Positions 10,705-23,317 of a stretch of 64,000 nucleotides of DNA are shown piece by piece. The stretch is taken from the NCBI RefSeq assembly GCF_029873635.1, contig NC_080419.1, positions 73,148,597 to 73,212,596 of the forward strand, read 5' to 3'. The notes below the pieces were generated by a model. It was given only the letters and a program-made list of their open reading frames with translations. It ran no database searches and was not told the origin of the DNA. Both the position numbers and the translations under genes were made by a program. Origin of the DNA: Malania oleifera (taxonomy: Eukaryota > Streptophyta > Magnoliopsida > Santalales > Ximeniaceae). Numbering within the stretch: position 1 is the stretch's first letter; every line of letters begins with the position of its first letter.

Positions 10705-13053
10705 TGTTGATTAAGGTGCAATCCCAAAAGGGGAGGTGAACTGGGTATTTTAAAAAATTCTTTGAAACTTATTTACCAATCAATCCCTATTTCTATGTTT
10801 AACTAATTAACGACTGGAATTTGATGCTGATTTGAATTATTAAATCAATGAATTCCTTTTTACTCGATTAAGTGAATGTAAAGTTATTCAATATACATAA
10901 GTGAGCTGGAAATTGAAATACGATGCCGAAAATAAAAGGATAAGGGAAGAGAGAATGCAATCATGATTTAAAAAGGTTCAGCCAACCAGGCCTACGTCCT
11001 CACCTTGAGCAACCCACTCAAGGATTCAATTATAATCTCTGCTCCTTAAATTGGGAAGGAGCTTCCCTTACAATCCACTACTTACAAGAGGTACATCTCC
11101 CTCCTACTCTGCTACTTACAAGAGGGACAACTTCCTCCTAACCCGCTACTTACAAGAGGTACAGTTTCCTCCTCACACCCGGTTCACAACCCGAACCGTG
11201 TTTACAATTTAGGCTCAAATCTGCAAACACTCAATGTTGCTTCTAACAAAAGTTGGTGAGTACAATTCAAATTTCTAATACATTAACATATGATATAACT
11301 TGAAGCTCAGAATGTATGAAAACGATACAATCGTTTTATAAATGATTATGCTTCAACACACAATATTTTTTTTTATCAAATCTCCTAAATAAAGATATAT
11401 TTAAGCACTTTGGAGAATTTTAGGGTTCTAGTTCACTTGGTAAAAATACACAAATATATCTAATGTGAAATTGTTAAAAGCTTTATCTTGAATATTTTAT
11501 CAATCTATATCAAAATGCTTTCTTTCAAATATTTAATCACAACCCGATCTTTGTAATATGCAAGTATATATATACGACATGTATTCCAAAGATCAAAAAC
11601 TAATGTAATCTATTTCAGAAAATATCCTTCAACAATACATATATTTATGAACTTCAAGGATACCTAATCAAGTGGATTTGTAATATTAAAAATATCAAGT
11701 CTTTGAATGGAAAACTCACTTGAACCTAAAATATTTAATCAATAGTTAAAGCTCTTTTCAAGTGGTAATCTTGTCAAAGTAATTTAATATATATGCACAC
11801 TCAAGATCAACCTCTTAATACTTAATCAAAAATAGATTTTGCAATAATAAGCTCTATGAAAAATATATATATTCTTGAATCAAAAAATATTCAACCAATA
11901 GCTAAAAACTTTCTCAAGTAATGATCTTGTCAAAAGCAATCTTTATATGTTTATGCACACTCAAGATCAAACTTTCCAATGATATTAAATAACAAGTGAT
12001 GGGATGAGAAACTCTTGAAAATATTAACTTGAATGATTAAACCTCAATACTAAAATGAAAAACAAGGTGAGTAAACAAGTTCCCTTCGAGATTCTGAGTT
12101 GATTTGCCCAAGCTCGATGAGCAGAATTAAGTGCAAGCAATTGTATATTAATCAGCTCAAGTTTCTCTATTCTCTTTCTATAAGATGTGTTCTTCTTTTC
12201 TTGTGTGTCTTTAGCCTTTCATACTAGGGTTTAGATATGAAGTATAAATAATGTCTTACCCTTAGAATTGATCTCAACCATTGGATCATAAGATAGCTCG
12301 CGTGTTTGATCAATAAAAATTACACTTTTAATCTTTCCTGCAAGTTCAGACGACTGAGGTCAAGAGTCCAGACGACTGAAGTCATTTTATCCTTTGAAAA
12401 AATAGCCTAGACACAGGGTCAAACGATCGAGGTCAAGGGTCAGATGACCAAAGTGTCGAGTTCAGATGACCGAGGTCAAGGTTCAATCATTTGAGGTGCT
12501 TCTACCAGTTTCTGCTTTTCACCTATAAATCTTCAGACGACTGAGCTTATTCTTCAGACATCTGAGGAAATTCTTCAATTAACTGAACTTAAAGTTCAGT
12601 CATCTGAAGTTCCCAATTTTTGCATATTTTCTTTCCGGTTCAAAAATCTATTTTGCTTTCTTTCTTGGCTCTTTTATAAAAACACTTTCCAGGGTTTTGA
12701 CATTGTTTCTAAGCCCATGAATGTCCCCTAATGATGTTCATGAAATGCATAAGTCTTAAAATCATTCTAAGGTATATGTTGAACCTCAAATTAAATCATA
12801 CGAAAATGTAAATACATGAGGTCTAAGTACCCATTCCCAATATGTGCTTGAACTTTGCCGTTTGTATCTTGATTCTCATATTCTTTGAGTTCCATGGATC
12901 TTGCCAAGATATGTATGCTTTACTTTAAGGTTTCCATGACTCGTTATCCTTCCGTGCATGCTTAATATAAGTCTTGTTCACAAACTCAATGCACATATCA
13001 AATACCAAGTGATTTGTCATTATCAAAACCGGATTAGACTCGTAGAGTCAACA
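10705..13053 (-). repeat. 5' LTR of copia element A2, inserted in element A3
   Basis: The LTR is 2,349 bp, bounded by TG at 10,705 and CA at 13,053 with the terminal motif GAGTCAACA. On the minus strand it has a U3 palindrome cluster (about 12,340-12,610, CAGACGACTG type) upstream of a TATA box (about 12,243). An imperfect triplication of about 32 bp (CTACTTACAAGAGG units, about 11,080-11,170) lies in the transcribed part. It is joined at 13,054 to the protease region of A3, so A2 inserted into A3. Confidence 0.8.
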
Positions 13054-15062
13054 CCATCTACCAACAATACATCATCAATTGTAAGAGATGGTTCTTTACC
13101 TATTTTACTAATGCCAATAATTTTACCTTTGGCATTGTCACCGAAGGTCACGTATCCCCTATCTTTTTGTTTTAGTGTGGTGAACTTGGTCTTATCTCTG
13201 GTCATGTGTCTTGAACACCCGCTATCCAAGTACCACTTTTCCCTTGATGGTGTTGTCCTAAAGCACACTTACAATGAAGGATTCATGGTGTTAGTTTTTG
13301 GAACCCAAATTTTCTTTACTTTCTTTGAATTATTTCTAGTTCCATTGTTTACTTTCCATTCATTTTGAACTTTAACATATTTCCTTTTGAGTGGCCAGTT
13401 AAACATCACATGTCTTTTATTCTTGCACATGTAGCAAGTAGTTTGTTCATGTATATTGGTTGAGGAAGTACTTGCATAGTACTTTGTTTCTTTAACAAAA
13501 TATCCCATGAATAACTTCTTACTTCTTTTATTTGTTTTTTCATTATATCCGATTCCTTCTCTATTTCCATGTAATTTTTGTTGTCCAATCATTTTTTCAA
13601 AATTTTCTTTACCTTTAGTAAAGTTATAAATGATTTTCTCTTTATCTTCTATTTACTTCTTAAGTTCAATTACTTCTAAATCCTTTTTATTTTGATCATT
13701 TCTTGTATTTTGACTATTTCATGAGTCATATCTTCTATTTTTTCTTCTAATTTTTCAATATGAGATTCTTTCTCCTTTTCAATGAATTTAGAACATTCAA
13801 GTTGTTTCATTAGTTTTTCATTTGGTTCTTTCAAGTTTATGTTTCTTTTGGAGACTTTGATAAACCTTTTATGTAAAACAAATAACTCAGCTTGTAGTTC
13901 TTTATAGGAGAGCATGCTATCGCAAGATTCATCATAAGATTCGTTACTAGATTCTATTGATGAGGAGTAGTAAGAATTTACCTCTTCATTATTTGCCATG
14001 AAGCACATATTTGCTATCTCTTGTTAGCTTGACTCGTTCTCCATTTCGCTTGAGCTTGAATCATCCCATGTAGCTTTCATGGCTTCCTTCTTCTTCTTTT
14101 TATCCTTCTTGAGTAAAGGGAAGTCCAGCTTGATGTGTCCTGGTTTCTTGCAATGATAACATGGAGGAGGGTCATTTTTACTTTTGTTTTCTTTCCTACT
14201 AGTTTCCCCTTTTTCAGATTTCTTTTTACTAAACTTTCTATGGAGCTTTTTATTTCTCCTATAGAACTTGCCAAGTCTTTTAGTGATGAATTCTAATTCA
14301 TCTTGGTCTAGATCACTAGATTCACTTTCATTTTTCACTTGAGCTTTCACTAGTTGCTTTTAAGGCAATGGACTTCTTGTTCTTAGGTTTAGGGTTTTTT
14401 TCTTTTAATGTCATTTCATATGTGAGTAGTAAACCTATAAGTTCATCTAGTGAGGTAGTTTTAAGGTTCCTACCTTTAGTTATTGCAGTGGCCTTTGGTT
14501 TCCATATGAAGGGAAGGCCTTTTAGTATTTTCCGAATCATTTCATAGGTGGTATAGGTCTTTCCTAAGGCACTTAGAGAATTTATTATGTGAGTAAATCT
14601 AGTACACATACTAGTGATTATTTCATCCGAACTCATTTTGAAAGTTTCATACTCATTGGTTAGCATGTCAATCCTATTGTCTCTAACATATATCGTTCCC
14701 TCGTAAGTTACTTCTAACTTGTCCCAAATTTCTTTGGCCATTTTGCAGGCCATGACTCTATTGAATTCATTAGCATCTAAAGCACAATACAAGGCATTTA
14801 TGGCAATTGAATTTATTTGTAGCATTTTGTAGTCTATATCGGTCAAGTCTTTTTTCTTTTTAGGAATTTGTTTTCCATCAACTATTTTTGTAGGAATTAG
14901 ATCTCCATCCATTACAACTTCCCAAGCTTTCCAATCCATATGTTGAAAATAGATTTGCATTCATTTTTTTCCAAAAAGTACAGTTATGTCCGCAAAAGAT
15001 AGGTGGTCGGGTTGAGGATTGGCCCTCTCCGAAGGGAGCTACTCCTAAGTGTGCCATTTGAT
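13054..15062 (-). pseudogene. gag-pol: gag and protease start of copia element A3, frame-broken
   Basis: This is the same family as A1. Minus-strand pieces in order: capsid region 14,960-14,328 (DYKMLQINSIAINALYCAL); first knuckle 14,350-14,024 with its last Cys replaced by Phe (CYHCKKPGHIKLDF); coiled coil 14,008-13,676; second knuckle 13,592-13,269 with its last Cys replaced by Trp (CYMCKNKRHVMFNW); protease start 13,268-13,054 (WYLDSGCSRHMT). The sequence stops at DDVLLVDG, where the A2 LTR begins. There are at least three frameshifts. The rest of pol is absent. Confidence 0.85.
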
Positions 15063-15099
15063 ATTTTTATAGCTTCTTGTTAAGATTTACTATAATTAA

Positions 15100-15111
15100 G
15101 CCCTGATACCA
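15100..15111 (-). other. Primer-binding site of A3, one mismatch
   Basis: The complement reads TGGTATCAGGGC, one change from the tRNA-Met PBS. It lies 2 bp from the LTR boundary. Confidence 0.75.
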
Positions 15112-15113
15112 AT

Positions 15114-17053
15114 TGAAAATAGGATATAGTTCCCAAAAGGTGGTGAATTGGGTTTTAAAAGATTTATATTCTTTTTAAAGGCTTTTGTATTATAACAATA
15201 AACACAACCCAAACTCAATCACAAAATACGTGTAAACTAATCAATCCAAATCAACCACAATCAAAACGAAATAACCAAGCACTTGACTCTTGTAACAATA
15301 GCCCTGTAGTAATATGTAATGCTTGTTGGATTTGTATAAGCCCTGTGTTGAAATTCACAATCACACTTCTTCCCAAGGTTCAGTTTTTAAATAAACCTTC
15401 AGTTTAATAAGTTTAGGAGGATCAACCAATGTAGTCCCTTTCGGTTTCCACAATCAATGCTAATAAAATCAAAACAAATTATCTTCCAGTCTATTTAACA
15501 ACCAAACACTTGGAATTCAAAAATTATAAAGTGTCCACGCAATTTGTAAAGTTTGCTGAAAAGTAAAGAGTAGGGAAGAGAGAGAGAGGAACACAAGGTT
15601 TTACGAGGTTCGGCTTATACCCAGCCTACGTCGTCACCTTTGGCAAACCACCAAAGGATTCACTAGGTTAATTCCTTTTTCGAGTGGAACAACACCGTTT
15701 ACAACACTCCTTCGATTAGGCTAGAGCCGTTCCTCCAAACGATATACCCTCGCTCGGTCCAACGATTCAACACTCGAACCGTTAATCAATCTGTTAAAGA
15801 GATTTGAAACAAGATGCACAAGAATTGCTCCTAAAAGAGCTGATTAGTATAGTTCAAAACTATATACTTCAATGTAATTCAAAATATGAAATTCATATTA
15901 AAGCTCTAAAAGTATTTCACCATATGATTCTTTCAATGGATGAAAGAATTAGTATTTGTAGCACAATATCAATGAGTGAGAATCAGCAAAAACTCAATAA
16001 ACTTCATGTAAGTTGAGAGCAAGAGAGAGCCTTGAGAATTTGAGAGCAATTGAGAGAGAATTAAATGCTAAATTTAATTCTTGGTAATTAAATTAATTTA
16101 ACTTGGGTGTATTTATAGAGGTAGAAAAGTATCTAACTTGTTCCCCAAGTTTACTTGGAGTAGGGTTCAAGATTTAAATAAGTTTGAGCCTTAAGTAATT
16201 GAATTTTTAAAAATATATCCATTATGCATTTTAAATTTTGCCGCGTGGCAATTGACTGTGAGGACTCTGTCAGACACCTGTCAATGTATTACTCATATAA
16301 AACACACAGGTAGTAGGGTGGTGGTCACCTGTCAATATGGGGTCAAACGCTTGTCACTGAATAATTGAGTTTTTAAAGATAAGCAGAAGGGTGACAGTTG
16401 ACTATCAAAACTCAATCAGTCGTCTCAAATTACAGTGGCAGTCGCCTGTCAAGTCCTAGACAGTTGACTGTCATGTTTCAGTCTGTACATTTAAAACTCT
16501 TAACATGACAGTAGACTGACCATGTGTAGTCAGTCACCTATCAAGCAATTTTTTCTTGTTTTAAAATATTTTTGTTCTCTCTCTTCTTTGCTTATTCAAT
16601 TTTGAAATATCAATTTATTTTTGTTTGAAAAATATGTTCCAAGACTTAAAAACAAGGTTTCTAGGTCTCTTTACCTAGTGAGCTTCAAAATGAAAATCTA
16701 TACTTGAATTATATTTGAACTACTTACAATGTTTCTCCTATTGACCCTCTTGACTTTTATCTCTTTGTTGCTAATCCTTGATATTTCAATCTTCTTTGAG
16801 CTTTCATTATGGATCATTAATTTTATATGAGCTTTCCATGTACCTTGATCCATGTGAGCTTTCAAGATATGTCATTTTAAGGTCTAAGCTTTATTTGATC
16901 CTTGATCTTTGACATAAGCTTTCAGGATTGCCATTTTATCATCTGAAATCCACTTTGCCTTCATTAACTAAAATATCACCACTTTGAAGCAAATTAGATA
17001 GCCTTACTTTGTTATCATCAAAATCAAGAGTCATAAGCCTAGTTAGGCCAACA
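15114..17053 (-). repeat. 5' LTR of copia element A3
   Basis: The LTR is 1,940 bp. On the minus strand it begins TGTTGGCCTA (17,053) and ends CA (15,114), the same termini as A1. On the + strand the conserved R/U5 motif reads CGAGGTTCGGC, then GCCTACGTCG (about 15,605-15,635). A TATA box lies near 16,110. The U3 cluster (about 16,235-16,535) has a different core (GACAGTTGACTGTC) from A1. Confidence 0.85.
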
Positions 17054-17383
17054 TAGGGGATTTTTCATGAAGTGTTTATGGGGACCTAAAGTCAATCTAT
17101 GATCATTGATCTTATTAACCCTCTTATGCATGTGATTCATTAATTATTACAGACCATATTACAGACCCAAATGAATTAAACAGCAAATACAAATGAAATA
17201 TTTGTTCATTTCCTTTACTTCTCCAAATGCCACCATATGATGTGAGCATTAAGTACTTTATGGCCTTGTCTGAATCTTTGTCATTTCGTGCTAAGAATGG
17301 TCCTACACACAAACTCAGGGCATGGGTAAGATACAAAGATATTTGTCATTATCAAAACGGGATATGACCTATTAGGTCAACAT
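17054..17383 (-). repeat. LTR fragment H (U3 start only)
   Basis: Read from 17,383 leftwards it starts TGTTGACCTAATAGGTC, then follows the start of LTR B (25,299) closely, including CGTTTTGATAATGACAAAT. It is cut at 17,053 by the LTR of A3, so A3 inserted into H. Confidence 0.75.
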
Positions 17384-18322
17384 CTTGAGATCATCCATAC
17401 TATTACTATAAGCTTACACTCTCATATTCTTTGATTGAGATTGATTTTTATTGAGAGTAATCTTGAGTTTTCCCTTGTGATTTAATTCATAAGTCTTCTT
17501 TGGGAAAACTCTCCAAGGCTTGTGAGTTTTGCATTCTTGTTGCAAGATTCAAGGGCTTGTATTGTGCTATTATGAAAAACATTTTTATCAAGCTAAATCC
17601 AAATATCTCTCATACTTATTTGAAAAATTATTTTTGTGATATTTGCTTGTGCTTTTGAAATCTTTGAGTTTGCAACTTGTGATTGGTACATACATACATA
17701 TCTTGACTCAAAGATTCATTCACAACACACTCTCACATATTACTAGATATATTGACATTATCTTAAGAGTAGTTATATTAAACTTCATTGAGCTTATAAA
17801 TCCCATCATATTAAAGTGCATTGATTATATTGGTGCATACTTGCTTATTGGAGAAGCATTGAAATTGTACACAAAATTTGCATTGCTTATCTATTGTATT
17901 CCAGACGTGACTTGAGGGGGTGTTGATCTAGCCTGTAAGGATTGGTTGTAAAGGTTGGAGTCAGCCCTACAAATATGACCTAGGGTTTCCCTTGCTCAGT
18001 AAGGAAAGGGTGTTGTATTTTATGTTGCTCCACCTGCAAGTGAGCTTTAGTGGAATCCTCGGGCTTGCGAGTTAGAGGCGGAGACAAAGGCACTTTTGCC
18101 GAATCTCGATAACACATCTAGTGTCATTTTTTCTTTACCTGCTTTGCTATATTGTGCTTGCTTTATAAATTTATCTGGAGTAATTTAATTGTAGTTGCAT
18201 CTATCTGTCTTGCACTAAATTGACTCTAGGTTTGTGAAATACTGTTATTGGATACTTGACCTAGGCAGAAAAATTTTAAATATCCAATTCTCCCCCCTCA
18301 TAGGTTAACACTAAAATCAACA
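17384..18322 (+). repeat. LTR fragment G (R and U5 part)
   Basis: This matches LTR B from about 26,285 to its end, including CTTGTTGCAAGA, GTATTCCAGACGTG and a late U5 stretch ending ATCAACA at 18,322. It lacks U3 because H begins at 17,383 in the opposite orientation. The simplest reading is that H inserted into G. Confidence 0.75.
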
Positions 18323-19053
18323 TATATGACTGTTGGGTAATATAATATTATTTTATTTTCAAAAATCTGACCATTATATGCCTTGAAATTAAAAATCCCG
18401 AGAGCTCTGGTCAACTGGCCCTAAGGCAATTTCCAATTTCACAAGAACTAGTCTATAAGGCCCAAGATCCGGTCGACTGGGTTTCAAAGGGATTAAAAGG
18501 GCTGGTTGGCTGGGCCTTTAAAATCTGGCCATTATGCACCCTCCAACCGATTGGTCCTCAAGTGCTTTAAGGTGGCCAGTCGGTTGGGCCTTTGTAAGAT
18601 TACTCATATGCACACGCCGGTCGACTGGGCTAATAAGGCTGGTCAACTGAGCACTTAATAAAGTCTTAGTTTAGCCTTCTTTTAAGCTCAAAGCCCCTTT
18701 AAAACCTTTTTTGTAAATTTAGCCTTTTAAGTGAAAAGGTTTTTAATGAAACTTGGAGGTCCCTAAGGTCAATCTGAGGTCGTGTATGTGCTTCAAATTA
18801 AATCATGTGAGCATGCATGCACAATTAAACCTAATTACTTTTACAACTGAAAAATAAATAAAGTCTTCAGTCTTCAGCTCCCAGAATTACCATGGAATGC
18901 GCTAAGGTATGCTTGTTCAGGTGCTTTTACGGCTTCCATATTGCAGCATCATCTGTGTTTTCAAAAAATTGAAGTTGTTCATACACTAAGCACACTAATG
19001 AGATGTTGTGGTTTGTCATAATCAAAACAGGAATCGGAATCAAAAGGTCAACA
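18323..19053 (-). repeat. LTR D, U3 portion, truncated by G
   Basis: Its minus-strand start is TGTTGACCTTTTG at 19,053, next to a polypurine tract. It carries a palindrome-type cluster (about 18,405-18,650) with GGTCGACTGG and GGTCAACTGG cores. The distal part is missing beyond 18,323. It is the 3' LTR of the minus-strand element whose internal region follows. Confidence 0.75.
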
Positions 19054-22010
19054 ATCTCCCCCTTACAATATGCATAATTTAAAAAATATTCAATATAGTT
19101 CAAACAAATGCAAAATGAAGACTTCAGAATTTTCCAAGTTTTGCATTTAAGTCCAGTTTGATACAAATGTGCAGTTTATGTTGAAACTAACTTTAAAAGA
19201 TATTTAGTTAAGTACAAAGTTTACATGATACTAAAAATGATTAAAATTATGCAACAAGTATCATGTCTATCATTTTCTATTTGTGAATAAACAAAAGGAC
19301 ATGGAGAAAGGAATAATAATTTTGCTCATAAGACATCTCCCCCTTTTGCCATTAGCAAAAGGGCTAAAAAAAATTTCTCCTTAATTAAGACGATCATTTT
19401 AAACAATCGGAGCCCTTTAGTTTTTGAATTTCATGACAAAAATTGATTTTATAAAATTATAAGTAGCATATGTCATGAGTTTTAAAAAATCTCCCCTTTG
19501 AATATTATCATTAATTGCAAGGGACTTGATACCAAAACTTGTTGAAAAATAATCTTAACAATAAGGTCAAGCAAGCCTACATTTTTCTGGTAGACATTTA
19601 AGAACATTCCATATTATAACAAGAAAAATAAACCATATTGATCTTGAAAATTTAAAAATTTTAATGCAAGATCATATGGTAAAAATTAGAGCAATGGTAC
19701 CACCTAATATTACTATGGGAAAAATATGTTTAAACATATTTATAAATAGAAAGAGTAAAAATCTTAGTGGGAACCTACAGGAAGGATGGGCTTAAAGAAG
19801 TGAGGATAGGTTGAAGGGAATCTTAAACATGCCACTTCTGAAAACTTTTAAAAGAAGTCTAAGCTAAAGGATGGGTGAATGTAAAAAGGATGGAATTTTA
19901 ATTTCAAAAGCTCCTCCTTTTGACTTGAATACTAGCTTAGATGCCTTCAAATGCTGAAATGTGTCAACTAGTATAAACAATCAGTTTTGATTTAAAAAAA
20001 AAAACCTAATTTTACTGGATAATATTAAGACATTTTATCCAACCAGTAAAAATATTTGCATGGAACACACATGCACTAGAAAATTTATAGTTAATCCTAC
20101 GAGGTGTTCACAAATCCCAAGAACAATTCATATCAAATTAAATTCAATAAAACCAAGATATGACGTTCAAGGTTCCTAGAAAAGTTTTCGGACTCAAAAA
20201 CAAAAACAATAAACAATACGATGCATGTGATTCCATAGGGCAGGTGATTTTTAATCCCTTTTCCTTGAGGATGGGGCTTATGCTCCCCTGTATATTTGCA
20301 TGCACACATACTTGCACTTTCAGTTCAAGGATGATGTTCATCATTTATCATATAATCATCTATCAAAGAATTTCAGCATGCAGCAAATATTAATCATTTA
20401 GCGCACAATCATGACATATTACATTTTAATTCAGCACATGATGGCCAATCAAGGCTATACTCAAGTTTATGCAATAATTGTGCAGACGGGATTCAATATG
20501 GAAAAAGATGACACAACTCAAAAGACTCAATGAGTGTGTGGCAAATGAAAACTACCCCTATGTCATGCATTTCTCCCAGTTTCATGGACTTTAATCATGA
20601 CATGTGATATTGAATTTTAAAATAGCATGATTAACCATTTAGGTCCTGAGTGAAGTTCAGAATCCAAAGATTTGGACCAAATGGTGTCTATGAACTAGAT
20701 TTTCCTAAGAGCATAGAATGTGTATATGATGAGAAGCATCCTAGGAAAATTCAAAGAACTATGAAGATTGTACATGTTTTTCAATTTAGAGCAAAGCACA
20801 TAGGAATCAACATATACCAACCTATTAAATTATTTAGCATGCATTTTCTATAAAGGTATTCATAAAGTTCAACCAACATGCAATAAGATTCAAAATATTT
20901 TCATTTAGCATGCAAAGACTTATAATTACCATTAAATCAGCATGCAAATGATCTTTTTATCATACATCAGTTATAAATATTCAATAATGACAATGTGCAT
21001 GAACCAGTCTAAGTGACCATTTAAGATTAAAATACTAAGTTGAATATGGTCACTACTTTGATACCACATAAAAGTGTTTAGAATTCAAAAACAGTCTTAT
21101 GGAGTCATGATTTCAGTCAACTAGATAGCATGAGAGTCTGTATATGATTATTCAATTCAACATGTAAGATCCTAGTTAACTATCAGCATGCATTTCACAA
21201 ATCTACATCAACCATGCAGATAGCGTTCAACATAATTCAGTGTGCAAATCTCCTAAGTTTACTACCAGCATGCAAACTAGTATAATAACCTGATTTAGTA
21301 CAACCCAAACCAATTCATGCTTAGAAAGACAATTAACTATCCACCAAACATATTTAAATATTTAGCAAGTAATGGATAGTAGCATTCAGCTCAAGCATAC
21401 AGAACAATTCATGCAAAAATTATCCATTCATTAGATAATATGACATCAAACAAAAATGGATATTTAGAGTTTGGTGCAGTGATCATAATTAACCATCCAT
21501 CTAATGAATTCAATCATACAACAATTAATGGATAGTAGCATTCAGTTCACACAAAGCATCCAATATAAAAGATGTGTCTAAAAATAAGCACAATACAATA
21601 AAAAGTTTATTGGATGAATGCCACTCCCCCTCAATTATGTAGCCTTAACATTATATTCTCAATTTTCATCTTTTATGCTTTAAATTTTTTAGCCAAATAC
21701 TCTAAATTTTCATAATCTTAACTCTGGCTTTGAACTTATAGGCAAATCAGACCATTTTACACTAGTCGGTCTACTGGGGACATAGGTCCAGTCGACTGAG
21801 GCGCAAACCAAATGTTACGGTTTATGACCCGGTCGACTAGGGGAAAATCGGAGGGGTCCAGTGGACAATCGACTTGGGCTATGTTATATTTGAGCCTAGA
21901 GGTGTTCAGTCAACTGGACATGTAGGTCCGATCGATTGGGCTTTACCAATTTTGAAGTTTTGCCCTCTTTTACACCCCTTTTTCACTTAATTCCTTAGCC
22001 GAATGTACTA
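19054..22010 (-). mobile_element. 3' internal non-coding region of element D
   Basis: A PPT (AAGGGGGAGAT, minus strand) abuts LTR D at 19,054-19,064. Further PPT-like runs on the same strand lie at about 19,331, 19,490 and 21,625. No ORF of note occurs over 2.5 kb, although the A1 counterpart carries the 425-aa ORF here. A second motif cluster (GGTCGACTAG, CAGTCGACTG, GTCAACTGG) at about 21,760-21,950 sits where A1 has one between pol and the extra ORF. ATGGATAGTAGCATTCAG recurs at about 21,370 and 21,530. Confidence 0.55.
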
Positions 22011-22979
22011 TATATTCAATTATTTTCATTTGACTTTTTATGCTTAGCTTTAACCAATAATTTCTAGCAAGGGGATGAGCTTCAAATGCATTTGGATATG
22101 ACTAAACAATTAAGTTTCATTATGAGTTTAGGGTTATGTGATGTATGTAGTATTTTGATAAACTCCCTAAAGCTCAATTTTGTGTGACGGACAAAATGTG
22201 CTATATTTAGGATATTTAAATTTAAGCATATATATAGCATTAAGAAATAAAAATGCATATGTCCATTTGAAGAAGGTTTCACTCAAGCATGCTTCTAAGA
22301 TTTAATTTAAGAATTGATGATTTATTTAAGCATGCTATTGCCAGTATTTTCATATTACGACCTATTATAATTATATATATACGTTAAGCAATTATTATAT
22401 ATATACGTTAAGCAACTAGATTGGATATTATCACTAAAATCTTATATTGGATTAAGTTATTTTCAATTTTTAAAATTTAACCACACAAATTAACTCTATT
22501 AAGGCCAAGAAGAATTGCTACATAATAATAGCCTCAATCTCGACTCAAGTCAAGAGTAGGCCCATGACTTGGAACTGCAACGAAAGAAGAGCACTGCAAG
22601 GGTAATTATAGAAGTGGAAGAAGTTCCTTTCTTCTACTCAATCAATAATGACATAAATTCAAGAAAAAAAAGTTTCAATCTTTTTATTTAAAAAAGTTAA
22701 TCTAGAAAAATGTGTGAAATCATTAATAATTGCATGAGTAAAATGTTTTTTCACTAACGTTGGTGGTTTTTTTTTTTTTGCATGGGACTCATCTAGATGA
22801 AGTTGATGATGTCTATTGGTATAAATCATGTTGTTGGAACTAAAAGATATTTTTTCTTTCATGTATGTATCACAAATAACATCTTTGTTAATTTTAGAAC
22901 TTAGTGAACATTGAACAATATTATTATCGAAAGATGAAAGAATCAAAAGTATTGTAACTAAATCTTTTATCTCATAACC
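22011..22979. other. AT-rich stretch without a supported gene
   Basis: A tandem ATATATACGTTAAGCAA pair lies near 22,375-22,420. The minus strand from about 22,990 down to 22,650 may be decayed pre-integrase sequence of element D, but I cannot read a conserved motif in it. Confidence 0.3.
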
Positions 22980-23317
22980 AGTATTCATTATGTAAAGATA
23001 CTAGGAATTTACTAATATATGTAATATCAAAGTTAATCAAAATAAATTATGTGTAAAAAGTATTACTATCTTGATTTTTAATGATGCTCTAGGATTTTAA
23101 AAAGATGACAAAAGTACCTTTATTGCATAATTGACTTATGTTGAGTATGTTGTACTCAATTCCATCAACCAATAAGATATCTTATATTCCCCCTCCCCCA
23201 ACTATAAAATAAAATATAATATAAAATGATATAATATAATAAAAAAGCCAAGTTACGCATAGATGTTTGGTGTCTTATCAACCTTTATCACATAATTGAC
23301 TTGCGTTGAGTATGTTG
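22980..23317 (-). pseudogene. Decayed copia protease/pre-integrase fragment, part 1
   Basis: The minus strand at about 23,188-23,118 reads DILLVDGIEYNILNISQLCNKG, the segment after the copia protease (compare DNVLLVEGLKDNLLSISQLSDKG in A1). A second partial copy (NILNASQLCDKG) lies at about 23,315-23,280, just before LTR C. It probably belongs to the pol gene of element D. Confidence 0.6.
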
